A stretch of DNA of 64,000 nt from Chitinophaga flava (GTDB lineage Bacteria > Bacteroidota > Bacteroidia > Chitinophagales > Chitinophagaceae), in contig NZ_QFFJ01000002.1 in NCBI RefSeq assembly GCF_003308995.1, positions 1,736,001-1,800,000 on the forward strand. Reading direction: 5' to 3'. This document shows positions 1 through 9,656 of this stretch, one piece after another (the stretch's first letter is position 1; every line of letters starts with the position of its first letter). Position numbers and translations under genes: made by a program. The notes beneath the pieces were generated by a model, which searched no databases, was not told the DNA's origin, and saw nothing but the letters and a program-made list of their open reading frames with translations.

Positions 1-231
1 CTGGAAGGAAATTTGTTGATTTGGGATAAATGGAACTATAGTATCCGTAAATACACCCTCGGCAATGGAGAGGTAACTACGATGATGAAAGCCACAAGTG
101 GTTACCAGGACGGTAGCTTTGATCAGGCAAAATTCTCTGCAGGCATTGGCGGTTTGGCTATGGGTAAAGATGGCAGCATCTATGTACTTGATATCAATAA
201 CGCCGCAGTGCGCAAGTTATTCCTACGATAG
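1..231 (+). CDS. C-terminal end of an NHL/beta-propeller-like protein (partial)
   Basis: The reading frame is open from the first base of the window to a TAG stop, so only about the last 76 residues of the gene are present. They contain a block of the type G-x-D-G-S-I-Y-V-L-D followed by an A-V-R-K-L ending, which is how the last blade of an NHL-repeat propeller usually reads. In Bacteroidota such propellers often follow IPT/TIG domains in surface lipoproteins, but the N-terminus lies outside the window, so function cannot be given. A hairpin terminator follows about 40 bases after the stop. Confidence 0.6.
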   Translation: MEGNLLIWDKWNYSIRKYTLGNGEVTTMMKATSGYQDGSFDQAKFSAGIGGLAMGKDGSIYVLDINNAAVRKLFLR

Positions 232-272
232 AAACACTTTATTGCATAGCAAATTACATTCGATAAATGGTA

Positions 273-310
273 AGACCCTGTCTGTTCTCAGACGGGGTTC
301 TTTAATTTTC
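273..310 (+). terminator. Rho-independent terminator after the NHL-like gene
   Basis: An inverted repeat of about 11 pairs (ACCCTGTCTG / CAGACGGGGT, one G-U pair) with loop TTCT is followed by a T-rich run (TTCTTTAATTTT). It sits between the NHL-like gene end and the TPR lipoprotein. Confidence 0.75.
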
Positions 311-452
311 ACCTCATCTGTTAATATTTCATTTTTACAATCAATTTTGTAAATTAGGGTGGGCTAAAAAACACGTTATACCTATTCTGTAGTAGTACGT
401 TCAAAGTAATGCGGAGCTTATGCAATAATAAATCAACCAAAATAAGCTTCTA

Positions 453-2192
453 ATGAAACCAAACTATCTAACACTCATCTCCATTTTCCTCCTTGTTGCG
501 TGCAATAACAGTACTAAGACAAGGGGAAGGCAGGCAACCGGTAAAAAAGCGCCGGATATTGGCTGCTATGTCTCCAGGATAACAGACAAAGCCTGGTATA
601 CATCGGGTAAAAAGGCGCCTAAGCTGGAAGGACTGGAAGGTATCAATTTCAGGATTTCAACACACAACAAGGAAGTGCAGGAGTATTTTAACCAGGGAAT
701 GATGTTGCTTTATGGCTTTAATCATGCAGAAGCGGCGCGGTCTTTTTTCGAGGCCACCCGGTTGGATTCCGGCTGTGCCATGGCGTATTGGGGATATGCT
801 TATGTACTGGGGCCTAATTACAATGCCGGCATGGAAGAAGATAATTTTCAGCGTGCCTATGAGGCAGCTGTTAAAGCGAAGTCGCTCTCTGCACAATGTA
901 CTCAAAAGGAAAAGGCACTTATCCATGCATTGGCTTCGCGTTATGAAATGCCGGCTCCATCAGATCGAAAGCCCCTGGACATAACTTATGCAGCAGCCAT
1001 GAAGAAAGTATATGCTCAATTTCCGACCGATCCGGATATTGGAGCATTGTATGCTGAGGCAATGATGGATATCCATCCATGGGATTTGTATGAAAAGAAA
1101 ACGAAGAAGCCCCGTGCCTGGACGCCGGAGCTGCTTGCGGTGCTGGAGCACCTGATCAAAATTAATCCCGGACATCCGGGGGCGCATCATTTCTATATTC
1201 ATGCGCTGGAGGCATCTGCCACTCCTGAAAAAGCACTGGCAAGCGCCCGATTGCTGGATACACTGGTACCCGGATCAGGACATCTGGTACATATGCCTTC
1301 TCATATTTATATCAATACCGGCGACTATCATGCCGGTACTCTTTCTAATATACATGCTGTGGAAGTTGACAGTGTTTACACGGTAGCCTGCCATGCGCAG
1401 GGGGCGTATCCGCTTGGGTACTATCCGCATAATTACCATTTCCTGGCGGCGCTGGCTACGCTGGAAGGTAATTCAGCACTGGCATGGAAGGCCGCACAAA
1501 AACTGCAGGGACATACAGCAGCCGATATTATGCGTTTGCCCCGATGGGGTACCTTGCAGCATTACTATACTATACCGTATTACATTGCGGTGAAATTTGG
1601 TATGTGGGATACTATTCTTTCTATTCCTGCGCCGGATGAAGATCTGGTGTATCCGCAGGCAATCTGGCATTATGCACAGGGTATGGCATTTTTGGGAAAG
1701 AACAGGGTATCCGATGCACAAAAGGAGCTGGGCCGCCTGCGGACATTGGCTGCCGACTCTGCACTTCAACACCTTACTATCTGGGATATAAATACCACGG
1801 CGGATCTTGTGCAAATAGCCGTAAAGGTATTATCTGCCGGAATAGCAGGAAAACAACAACATCCGGATAGCTCCATTTCTTTACTTAAAGAAGCGGTGGC
1901 TATAGAAGACAATCTGAATTATAACGAACCACCCGACTGGTTTTTTTCTGTCAGGCATTACCTGGGAGCAACACTCCTGGATGCAGGGAAATACAGTGAA
2001 GCGGAAAACGTTTACCGTAAGGATTTACAAACATGGAAAAAGAACGGATGGGCATTGATGGGCCTATATCATTCGTTAACCGCTCAGAAAAAAAACGAGG
2101 AGGCAGAGAAAGTGAAGTCGGCATTTGATGAAGCATGGCGATTTGCGGATGTTGACATTGTATCGTCTTCAGGTATGTATATGACAAAATAA
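453..2192 (+). CDS. TPR-repeat lipoprotein
   Basis: A 579-residue protein that starts with a short hydrophobic segment and a lipobox (L-V-A-C-N at about residues 14-18), so it is probably an outer-membrane or periplasmic lipoprotein. Tetratricopeptide-like helical pairs are visible near residues 75-110 (FNHAEAARSFFEATRLD) and at the C-terminus near residues 500-560 (KYSEAENVYRKDL). The region between is rich in His and Tyr (for example HPGAHHFYIHALE). Homologous Bacteroidota proteins are generally annotated only as TPR proteins. It stands alone between two terminators. Catalytic function cannot be assigned; a scaffold or binding role is an inference from the repeats. Confidence 0.75.
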   Translation: MKPNYLTLISIFLLVACNNSTKTRGRQATGKKAPDIGCYVSRITDKAWYTSGKKAPKLEGLEGINFRISTHNKEVQEYFNQGMMLLYGFNHAEAARSFFEATRLDSGCAMAYWGYAYVLGPNYNAGMEEDNFQRAYEAAVKAKSLSAQCTQKEKALIHALASRYEMPAPSDRKPLDITYAAAMKKVYAQFPTDPDIGALYAEAMMDIHPWDLYEKKTKKPRAWTPELLAVLEHLIKINPGHPGAHHFYIHALEASATPEKALASARLLDTLVPGSGHLVHMPSHIYINTGDYHAGTLSNIHAVEVDSVYTVACHAQGAYPLGYYPHNYHFLAALATLEGNSALAWKAAQKLQGHTAADIMRLPRWGTLQHYYTIPYYIAVKFGMWDTILSIPAPDEDLVYPQAIWHYAQGMAFLGKNRVSDAQKELGRLRTLAADSALQHLTIWDINTTADLVQIAVKVLSAGIAGKQQHPDSSISLLKEAVAIEDNLNYNEPPDWFFSVRHYLGATLLDAGKYSEAENVYRKDLQTWKKNGWALMGLYHSLTAQKKNEEAEKVKSAFDEAWRFADVDIVSSSGMYMTK

Positions 2193-2216
2193 GCGCCTGC
2201 TAAAGTTCCGTTGAAT

Positions 2217-2262
2217 AAGCGGTTGCCTCAAAAAGTCATTAGAGGCAACCGCTTCAATTTTT
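2217..2262. terminator. Bidirectional terminator between convergent genes
   Basis: A perfect 13-bp stem (AAGCGGTTGCCTC, 2217-2229, with GAGGCAACCGCTT, 2242-2254) and a 12-base loop, followed by CAATTTTT. It lies between the convergent TPR lipoprotein and the 143-residue hypothetical. Confidence 0.85.
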
Positions 2263-2292
2263 GAGCAAAGCAGTGGTTCATCCGGGGAATCG

Positions 2293-2724
2293 CTATCTGC
2301 AGGGGCCATTCACATCCGCGATCCTTCTGTTAGACAGACTCTCCTCCAGCGCTCTGCGCACCATCTGTTGTACGTATTGTTGTCTCTCGGATGTGGAGGC
2401 TGTTGCCAGATTGCCCTGCACAGTGGTAGCAGCAATGGTAGAATAGCCGTTCACGTCATTGATATCTATCTGCCAGGTACGGCCGCCACCAGCAATTACC
2501 CCCATTACTCCGAGGTGTACAGTGCCGAAACTTATCCTGAACGGAGGCAGTCTCCAGATATCAGCAAATGTCAGCTGGCTAACAACATTTTGTGCATCTG
2601 CGATATTTGCAGTAGATACATTGCCCGCATAATTGGGGATTGCATTCTGAGGAGTGATGGAAATGGGACAATTAGGGTCGCCGGCCATTACATCAGGACC
2701 AAGGGGTTGTCTTTGTTCTGTCAT
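2293..2724 (-). CDS. Hypothetical protein, 143 residues
   Basis: Not recognised. The protein has no obvious signal peptide or membrane segment. The N-terminal half is rich in Pro, Asn and Ala and contains two cysteines in total, one near residue 19 and the penultimate residue of the protein. A glycine patch (VMGVIAGGGRTW) lies near residues 73-85, and the C-terminal third is a charged probable helix (SERQQYVQQMVRRALEE). The coding frame is supported by protein-like composition, a normal ATG start with about 290 bases of gene-free DNA upstream, and a terminator just downstream. It is convergent with the TPR gene and codirectional with the AraC gene upstream. Confidence 0.5.
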   Translation of the reverse strand: MTEQRQPLGPDVMAGDPNCPISITPQNAIPNYAGNVSTANIADAQNVVSQLTFADIWRLPPFRISFGTVHLGVMGVIAGGGRTWQIDINDVNGYSTIAATTVQGNLATASTSERQQYVQQMVRRALEESLSNRRIADVNGPCR

Positions 2725-3012
2725 AGTGATAGTTTTAATTATTAGAAAATGGTATTCTCATTAAGATAGGTTCCGATACTTAAACTATAGTGCTGACTGA
2801 AACGAATGGTGAAGGAAAGTGATCACATTTTGAAGATAGTTACATAATATGTTTATCTGGTTGTTTGAGGGTTTGAATAAACATGATCTAACCGAATTTA
2901 AATAAAAAATAGGTTAACAGGATGATTTCCGCATTATTTTACATATAATAAATAATTATATGCTATTTATTCTTAATCCTTGTCGGTCTTTCTGCATTTG
3001 TTCGATGGCGAT

Positions 3013-3798
3013 CTAATTTTTTCTGAAATCCGTAGGCCGCGAATGTGTAAACTCCTGGAAGGTATCGCTGAAAGAGCTGACAGAGGTATATCCTACGGCA
3101 TAGGCTATATCACTCACCGGGCGCGATGTCTTCAATATCATTTCTATCGCCTTTACCATCCTTAGTGTTTTCAGAAACTGCAGAAAGGAAATCTGTAAAG
3201 CCGACTGAAACAGCCGTGACATAGTGCGCTGGCTGATATTGAAGTGTTTGCTAACACTCTCCAGGGTCAATCTTTCTCCTATATTTTTCTCCAGGTATTT
3301 AATAATATGCTGCATCTGCTCATCATCGGTGGTGGGCAGAATGATGGGCAATGCCTTGTTATTCAGCTGTGGCAGCAGCTTTTTCAATGAAACCAGAAAC
3401 TCAAAATTATAATCCTTACGTGTTACATGATAGCCATCCCAGCGCTCGGTGTAATTAATCATCTGTATCAGCAACTCACTGGCCGGGTAAATACCGAGCT
3501 GCGTGTAAAACGGATCCGAATCATCATCATGTGAATAAAAATATAAGGATCGCAGGACGGTCGCGGAATAGCCTATCCGCAAAATATGCGGCACTCCCTG
3601 TGGTATCCAGAAAAAATACCTGGCAGGTACTACATATGTCTTGTAATTTATCGTAATATAAGCGATGCCTCCCTCCACATAACTCAGCTGTCCTTTATTA
3701 TGTTTATGTAACGGAATCAGCTTCTCCGACTTCTCATGCATGACAAATACGGCATTCCGCTGTTTATTAATCTCCGGTAATGAAGCGATCAGACCCAT
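3013..3798 (-). CDS. AraC-family transcriptional regulator
   Basis: A 261-residue protein with the usual two-domain AraC layout. The N-terminal cupin-like sensor (about residues 15-150) contains the motifs H-K-H-N-K-G-Q and W-I-P-Q-G-V-P-H. The C-terminal pair of helix-turn-helices (about 165-260) contains LTLESVSKHFNISQRTMSRLF and ISDIAY-like VSDIAYAVGYTSVSSFSDTF, ending in R-P-T-D-F-R. It is divergently transcribed from the tripartite exporter genes with about 140 bases between starts, so it probably controls them. The inducer is unknown. Confidence 0.9.
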   Translation of the reverse strand: MGLIASLPEINKQRNAVFVMHEKSEKLIPLHKHNKGQLSYVEGGIAYITINYKTYVVPARYFFWIPQGVPHILRIGYSATVLRSLYFYSHDDDSDPFYTQLGIYPASELLIQMINYTERWDGYHVTRKDYNFEFLVSLKKLLPQLNNKALPIILPTTDDEQMQHIIKYLEKNIGERLTLESVSKHFNISQRTMSRLFQSALQISFLQFLKTLRMVKAIEMILKTSRPVSDIAYAVGYTSVSSFSDTFQEFTHSRPTDFRKN

Positions 3799-3939
3799 GA
3801 CTCAACATTTTTATCCTGCGGCGAAGGTAAATATTTAAATTGGCCGGAATGATGAAAAGATTGACTATTTATCTGAAATGACAAATTGTATCCTGTAATA
3901 ATTTTGCAACCGGATATTGATGATAGATATCTGTTTTTT

Positions 3940-5277
3940 ATGAATCACAAACATCGGATTATTGCCACAGGGCTATTCCTGGCAATTCATTCATTAAGCG
4001 TTCACGCACAGGAGCACACAACGGCAGTAAATGATACCCTTAAAATTACATTGCCAGAGGCCTGGCAGAAAGCAGAAGCCTACAGCCGCACAATCGCCAT
4101 CAAAAAGAAAGCTACGGACATCGCCGGAGAAGAAGTAAAAGATGCGAAGATGGAAAGACTACCGGAACTGGGTGTAATGGGCAGCGCAGAAAAAGCGACG
4201 AATATTCCCATCTATGGCAACGGTATCTTCTCAAAACCTACCAGTCAGCATGAAGTAATACACACACTTTACAAAGCCAGCGCTGATTTTTATCTCAACA
4301 TCTACAACGGGAATAAGTTAAACCTGAAAATTGAAGAGGATAAAGTTCTGCATCAGCTCTCCGGTATCCGTCAGGAGGAAGCTGTTTCCCAGATACGTTA
4401 TCAGACAGCAGCGCTGTTCCTGGATTTACAGCAGGCACAGATCTTCAGGGAACTGATTCTGAAAGACATCGCTGACCAGGAGAAACAACTGGCAGAGATC
4501 AGAACATTTCATCGTAATGGAACAGTCCTGAAAAGCGATGTACTCCGTGTAGAGCTGGATCTCTCCAAACGCAAGCTCACACTGGTAAAGGTGGAGAATG
4601 ATATTCTCATCGCGAATCAGAAACTGAATATTATACTGGGAGAACCGGATGACCAGCTGCTTCGCCCGGATTATACAGTGATGGCGGCGGATACGGAGTC
4701 TTACAAAAACTATCTCGCTGCGGCGCTTCATCATTCCTATATATATCATATCTCGGAGCAGCAAACAGATCTCAGCCGGATTCACTTACAGCAGGTACGT
4801 GCTAATGTACGCCCCAAAGTGGGCCTGTACGGGGATTTCTGGTACGCCAATCCGCAGATATTCCTGTATCCGTATAATCCCAGCTGGTATTCTGTGGGCA
4901 TAGGCGGGGTGAAGGTATCCTTTCCTATATCTTCCCTGTATCACAATATGCATAAGGTGAGTGCCGCAAAACTGGAACTGGAGAAGGAAGAAGAAACGCA
5001 TAAGGATACAGAAGATAAAGTACGGCAACAGGTGAAAGAAGCATTTCTTCGTTACAGGGAATCCCTGGTGCAGATTGATGTGGCTACAACCAATGTAACC
5101 CGTGCGGAAGAAAATGCCCGTATCATTAAAAGCGCTTATTTTCATCAGGCATCCCTCGTGACAGATCTCCTGGATGCAGATGTACAGCTGCTTCAAACCC
5201 GCTTTGAACTGGCGGCGGCAAAAATTCTCTCCCAGAATAAATACTACTTACTCCAGCATATCACAGGTACGCTATAA
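3940..5277 (+). CDS. TolC-family outer-membrane efflux protein
   Basis: A 445-residue outer-membrane factor. I start it at 3940 because the next residues (MNHKHRIIATGLFLAIHS, ending VHAQ) form a good signal peptide; an upstream in-frame ATG at 3886 would bury it. Two OEP repeats of heptad-rich helices are visible at about residues 45-240 and 260-440, with the family feature LPEAWQKAEAYSRTI near the start. Together with the two downstream genes it would make the outer-membrane channel of an EmrAB-TolC-type drug exporter. The next gene starts 5 bases after its stop. Confidence 0.88.
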   Translation: MNHKHRIIATGLFLAIHSLSVHAQEHTTAVNDTLKITLPEAWQKAEAYSRTIAIKKKATDIAGEEVKDAKMERLPELGVMGSAEKATNIPIYGNGIFSKPTSQHEVIHTLYKASADFYLNIYNGNKLNLKIEEDKVLHQLSGIRQEEAVSQIRYQTAALFLDLQQAQIFRELILKDIADQEKQLAEIRTFHRNGTVLKSDVLRVELDLSKRKLTLVKVENDILIANQKLNIILGEPDDQLLRPDYTVMAADTESYKNYLAAALHHSYIYHISEQQTDLSRIHLQQVRANVRPKVGLYGDFWYANPQIFLYPYNPSWYSVGIGGVKVSFPISSLYHNMHKVSAAKLELEKEEETHKDTEDKVRQQVKEAFLRYRESLVQIDVATTNVTRAEENARIIKSAYFHQASLVTDLLDADVQLLQTRFELAAAKILSQNKYYLLQHITGTL

Positions 5278-5282
5278 TTAAA

Positions 5283-6347
5283 ATGAAAAAGAAACATTTA
5301 GTCACAGACAGACTGATCACCAGGATCACGGGCTGGATGGCCGGTATTATTGTCCTCGCGCTGGCCGCATGGGGAGTACTCACTATCCGCTCCTGGTATC
5401 TGTATGAACAAACCAATGATGCCCAGGTACAGGAATATGTAAACCCTGTCATAGCAAGGGCCGGCGGCTTTATCGTTGCCGTGAAATTTGAGGAAAACCA
5501 GGTCGTGAAAAAAGGAGATACCTTGCTGGTGATAGATAACAGAGAGTATGCGTTGCAATCTGAACAAACGGTAGCGTCTATACGTAAATCAGAAGCCCAG
5601 CTGCAAGTCCTGGAAAGTAATATTCATACACTGGAGAAAGCAGCCAGCGCTGCCAATTCCCAGATCGATGGTGCTAAAGCCAAGGTATGGAAGCAGGAGC
5701 TGGAATACAAACGTTATAAGGAAATGTATGCCGATGAAGCAGCTACAAAACAGCAGCTCGAAAACGTGCAGGCAACGCTGGATGTCAATAACAGTGATTA
5801 TAAATCCGCCCGTGAAAATTTTGAAGCGGCTACTTCCCGTATAACAGACGCCCGTGCAGAAAAACAGGTGGTGGAAGCGGAGATAGTCCGGCTCCGGGCT
5901 TTGCTGGACCGTCATAACCTGGACGTGGAATATACGGTGGTAAGAGCAGCTTACGACGGCCGTATGGGCCGCAGAACAGTGGAGCCGGGACAAATGATCG
6001 ATGCCGGTGAAACACTGGCCTATATCGTAAATAATGAAACAGATAAATGGGTAGTGGCCAACTATAAAGAGACACAGGTGTCTCATATGCGTGTAGGCGA
6101 CACCGTTAATATTGTAGCAGATGCCTTTCCTGATGAACAATTCAAAGGGACAGTCATTTCCCTGTCACCCGCTACCGGCTCCAGTTTTTCCCTGCTGCCG
6201 CCCGATAACTCTACCGGTAACTATGTAAAGATTGTTCAGCGTATACCAGTGCGTATACGGGTGGATGGTGAAAGAAAAGATATTGACCGCCTCAAAGTGG
6301 GCATGAACGTGAATGTCTTTTTGCCTAAAAAACAGCATCATGGATAA
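5283..6347 (+). CDS. HlyD/EmrA-family membrane-fusion protein
   Basis: A 354-residue periplasmic adaptor: a short cytoplasmic N-terminus, one membrane segment at about residues 19-40, then the biotinyl-lipoyl half (NDAQVQEYVNPVIARAGGFI), a long coiled-coil hairpin (about 90-205), the second lipoyl half (YDGRMGRRTVEPGQMIDAG) and a beta-barrel domain (DTVNIVADAFPDEQFKGTV). This order is typical of EmrA/HlyD adaptors of MFS exporters. It lies between the TolC-like gene and the MFS gene and overlaps the latter by 8 bases, consistent with one operon. Confidence 0.88.
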   Translation: MKKKHLVTDRLITRITGWMAGIIVLALAAWGVLTIRSWYLYEQTNDAQVQEYVNPVIARAGGFIVAVKFEENQVVKKGDTLLVIDNREYALQSEQTVASIRKSEAQLQVLESNIHTLEKAASAANSQIDGAKAKVWKQELEYKRYKEMYADEAATKQQLENVQATLDVNNSDYKSARENFEAATSRITDARAEKQVVEAEIVRLRALLDRHNLDVEYTVVRAAYDGRMGRRTVEPGQMIDAGETLAYIVNNETDKWVVANYKETQVSHMRVGDTVNIVADAFPDEQFKGTVISLSPATGSSFSLLPPDNSTGNYVKIVQRIPVRIRVDGERKDIDRLKVGMNVNVFLPKKQHHG

Positions 6348-7929
6348 TTCCATTCCCATATTCAGGCCGTGGACGCCGGAATGGCTGATCAAGATCATGC
6401 TATTTCTGCTGATATTGCCTTCTATCGTGATATTTTTCCTGCCCATGGCCAATATCAATGCGGCTGCAGGGTATTATGGCAGTGAGCCGGCGGATATACA
6501 ATTTGCGGTGGCACTGTTCTACGCGGGATATGTGGGCTTCTATAGCCTGGAACGCCGGTTTTTCGTATATATGGCAGCGAAGGAGTACTTTATTGTATTT
6601 ACCTTTTTGCAGATACTGACCTGCTATATCTGTTATCTTACCAACGATCTCCACATATTTTTGCCGATACGTTTTGTTCAGGGAATGTTATTTGCCTGTA
6701 CGGTCAATCTCTCTTTGTCACTGATGTTTACCCGATTGGGAAGTGAAAGGGCCAGGGAGATCAGCTTTTCTGTATTCTTCGGATTTCTGCTCTGTGCCAC
6801 GCCTTTCAACAACCTGGTAACAGCGGACCTGATCGATGCAGTTGATTTTAATGCGGTGTACAAGGCGGCAATATTTGCCTATCTGCCATGTCTGTTTCTT
6901 TTGCTGATAACGATGAACGGGGTGAGGCTTAATGTCCGTTTCCCGCTCTATAATCTCGACTGGAAAAGCTTTTCCCTGTATAGTATTGTCCTCTGTCTCT
7001 TCGGTTATATCATGATTTACGGACAGGAATATTACTGGCTGGAAGATCAGCGTATACGCTACAGCGTTATTGCGATTGTGGTGTTGCTGTTGATTTATAT
7101 CGTGAGACAACGGCATATGCGCCGGCCTTATGTACACCTGAAAATATTCCGGTACCGGAATTTTAAGGTGGGGCTGCTGGTGCTTTTTATTATGTATATC
7201 TGTCGTTTTGCATCCGGCATTACAAATACTTTTTATGCTGTTGTGCTGAAGTTTGACCCCATGCATGTTTCGTATATGAATGTGCTCAATATCATAGGAC
7301 TGTTACTGGGTGTTATTATTGCCTGTGCGCTGATTTTGCAGAAGAAACATATCAGATATATCTGGGTGCCTGGATTTCTGTTGTTGCTGGGGTTTCATAT
7401 CCGTATGTATTTTCTGTTTGATGTGCAGGCAGATGAATTCAACTATTATTTACCATTGTTGGCACAGGGCCTTGGCGTGGGGCTGATTATGGTGCCGACT
7501 ATCGTATACGCTATTTCTTCTGTTCCAACAGCTATGGGGGCTTCGGCTTCAGCGGTATGTCTGGCGGTGCGTTATCTGGGCTTTTGCGTAAGTATTGGAT
7601 TAATTAATTTCTTTGAGTTATTCGGAAAGAGCAGGCATTACAACGCATTCCAGGACCATCTTACCAAACTGGACCCGGTCGTCAGGCAGACCCTGCGTAT
7701 GCAGGCGCATAAACTGGAAGCAAAGGGAATGGTAGCAGGAAAAGCCATGCGGGCCTCAGATAAACTGCTGGTAAATGCTGTGAATACACAGGGCCAGATA
7801 CGTTTCGCTATGGATTATTATGAATTGATGTCGTGTTTAATTGTTTTGACGCTGGTACTGATACTTTTGTTTCCGTACCTGAACCGGACAGCAGTTTATC
7901 TGAGATCCCGCAGGCTTTCTCCTGCTTAA
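6340..7929 (+). CDS. MFS transporter, EmrB/DHA2-like
   Basis: A 529-residue integral membrane protein with about 14 hydrophobic segments. I use the ATG at 6340, which overlaps the end of the adaptor gene by 8 bases and starts MDNSIPIFRPWTPEWL; an alternative start at 6313 adds nine residues. The length, segment number and the adjoining adaptor and channel genes fit a DHA2/EmrB-type proton antiporter forming a tripartite pump. The canonical MFS motif A is weak, so substrate class and exact subfamily are not certain. A terminator follows. Confidence 0.82.
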   Translation: MDNSIPIFRPWTPEWLIKIMLFLLILPSIVIFFLPMANINAAAGYYGSEPADIQFAVALFYAGYVGFYSLERRFFVYMAAKEYFIVFTFLQILTCYICYLTNDLHIFLPIRFVQGMLFACTVNLSLSLMFTRLGSERAREISFSVFFGFLLCATPFNNLVTADLIDAVDFNAVYKAAIFAYLPCLFLLLITMNGVRLNVRFPLYNLDWKSFSLYSIVLCLFGYIMIYGQEYYWLEDQRIRYSVIAIVVLLLIYIVRQRHMRRPYVHLKIFRYRNFKVGLLVLFIMYICRFASGITNTFYAVVLKFDPMHVSYMNVLNIIGLLLGVIIACALILQKKHIRYIWVPGFLLLLGFHIRMYFLFDVQADEFNYYLPLLAQGLGVGLIMVPTIVYAISSVPTAMGASASAVCLAVRYLGFCVSIGLINFFELFGKSRHYNAFQDHLTKLDPVVRQTLRMQAHKLEAKGMVAGKAMRASDKLLVNAVNTQGQIRFAMDYYELMSCLIVLTLVLILLFPYLNRTAVYLRSRRLSPA

Positions 7930-7977
7930 TAAGAGCCTAATCATACATGTGTTAATAAATCGCCACAGAAAAGCCGG

Positions 7978-8005
7978 GGACGTCTCTTGAGACGTCCTCT
8001 TTTGT
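7978..8005 (+). terminator. Terminator of the efflux operon
   Basis: A perfect 9-bp inverted repeat (GGACGTCTC / GAGACGTCC) with a two-base loop, followed by TCTTTTGTT, 50 bases after the MFS stop. Confidence 0.75.
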
Positions 8006-8093
8006 TGGTGTAAAGACTGAAATCTCCCGCTTACAGTGTTTCTATGACCGCAGTTGTATTGCCTATCTTAATGATGGATCTAATTTGTCAATC

Positions 8094-9656
8094 ATGTCAT
8101 TACAATACGATTATGTGATCATTGGCAGCGGCTTCGGCGGCTCTGTCGGCGCGTTGCGGCTTGTGGAGAAGGGGTATAAGGTGCTTGTCATTGAAAAGGG
8201 AAGGCGGTTTAAGGACAAGGATTTTCCTAAAACGAACTGGGATCTCCGTAAATGGCTGTGGGCTCCATTGCTGAAATTCCGTGGGGCATTCAGGATCTCT
8301 TTTTTCCGCCATGTGGCTGTAATGCATGGTGTGGGCGTTGGAGGTGGCTCGCTCGTGTATGCGGCGGCGTTACCCATGCCTCCTGCAGGATTCTTTTATT
8401 CCGGTCACTGGCAAGGGCTGGCCGAATGGGAACAGGAGCTTAAACCGTTTTATACAACAGCCAGGCGTATGTTGGGGAGTGCACCTAATCCCCGGTTGGA
8501 AACCGGCGATCATATTATGAAAGACCTGGCCACAGAAATGGGAAGAGCGGAACATTTCAGCAATACGGAAGTTGGCATATTCCTGGGAGAACCCGGGCGG
8601 CAGGTCAAAGATCCCTATTTTAATGGCCTTGGCCCCGATCGCTCAGGGTGTACTTTTTGTGGTGGCTGTCTTATAGGCTGCCGGCATAACGCCAAAAATT
8701 CACTCGATAAAAATTACCTCTACCTGGCACAGCAGGCAGGTGTTGAAATAATGGCGGAAACAACAGCATACGATGTAATTCCTTTGGATGGCGCAAATGG
8801 GGCTACAGGATATGAAGTAAAGTTTAAAACAAAAGGCCATCGGCAAAAAATAACCTCACATGCAGTCATATTTGCCGGAGGAGTATTGGGAACAGTAAAC
8901 CTGTTGCTGAAACTAAAAAACACTTCGTTGCCCCGGTTATCCTCCATGGTAGGGGAGGGCGTTCGCACCAATAATGAGAGTATTGTGGCCATGGTCAATT
9001 ATAAACAGAATAAGGACCTTTCCCGGGGCGTGGCTATCGGATCGGTTTTAAAGCTGGATGATACTACTTATGTGGAGCCTTTCAGGTATAACAAAGGATC
9101 CGGCGCCTGGCGCCTGTTTTTATTGCCTTTTGCGCATGCCAATACTTTTGTTGGAAGAGTAGGACAGATACTTATCGATCTGCTCAGGTACCCATGGATA
9201 AATTTAAAGACGCTGTTTGTGGATGATTTTGGCAAACGCACACAGGCACTGCTTTTTATGCAACAGGGTGAACAGTCGCTACGGCTGAAACGCGGTTGGC
9301 TGGGATTAAAGTCTGTTTTAAAGAAAGGGGCAAAGCCCACTCCCTTTATGCCGATGGTAGGCGCATTTGCACACCGGTATGGACAGAAACTGGAAGGAAA
9401 ACCCTACATGTTAAGCACGGAAGCATTGTTGGGTATTCCTTCCACGGCTCATTTGCTGGGAGGGGCTGTTATGGGACGTGATACTACAGAAGGAGTAATC
9501 GATAAGGACAATCATGTTTTCGGCTATGAAAATATGTTTGTTTGTGATGGAGCCATGATATCCTCCAATCCAGGCGTTAATCCATCGCTGACAATAACCG
9601 CTATAGTAGAAAGAGCGATGAGTAAAATAAAACCCAAATCTCCTGTAGTTAGCTAA
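8094..9656 (+). CDS. GMC-family FAD oxidoreductase (cholesterol-oxidase-like)
   Basis: A 520-residue flavoprotein. The N-terminal dinucleotide-binding motif is IIGSGFGGSVGALRL. A cysteine-rich segment near residues 188-200 (CTFCGGCLIGC, followed by RHNAKNSLDKNYL) is typical of the cholesterol-oxidase-like branch of GMC enzymes. The C-terminus carries the conserved ending with SSNPGVNPSLTITA. I chose the ATG at 8094 over a TTG nine bases upstream. Substrate is unknown: a sterol, hydroxysteroid or other alcohol would fit the family. Its TAA stop shares two bases with the stop of the convergent GT11 gene. Confidence 0.85.
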   Translation: MSLQYDYVIIGSGFGGSVGALRLVEKGYKVLVIEKGRRFKDKDFPKTNWDLRKWLWAPLLKFRGAFRISFFRHVAVMHGVGVGGGSLVYAAALPMPPAGFFYSGHWQGLAEWEQELKPFYTTARRMLGSAPNPRLETGDHIMKDLATEMGRAEHFSNTEVGIFLGEPGRQVKDPYFNGLGPDRSGCTFCGGCLIGCRHNAKNSLDKNYLYLAQQAGVEIMAETTAYDVIPLDGANGATGYEVKFKTKGHRQKITSHAVIFAGGVLGTVNLLLKLKNTSLPRLSSMVGEGVRTNNESIVAMVNYKQNKDLSRGVAIGSVLKLDDTTYVEPFRYNKGSGAWRLFLLPFAHANTFVGRVGQILIDLLRYPWINLKTLFVDDFGKRTQALLFMQQGEQSLRLKRGWLGLKSVLKKGAKPTPFMPMVGAFAHRYGQKLEGKPYMLSTEALLGIPSTAHLLGGAVMGRDTTEGVIDKDNHVFGYENMFVCDGAMISSNPGVNPSLTITAIVERAMSKIKPKSPVVS

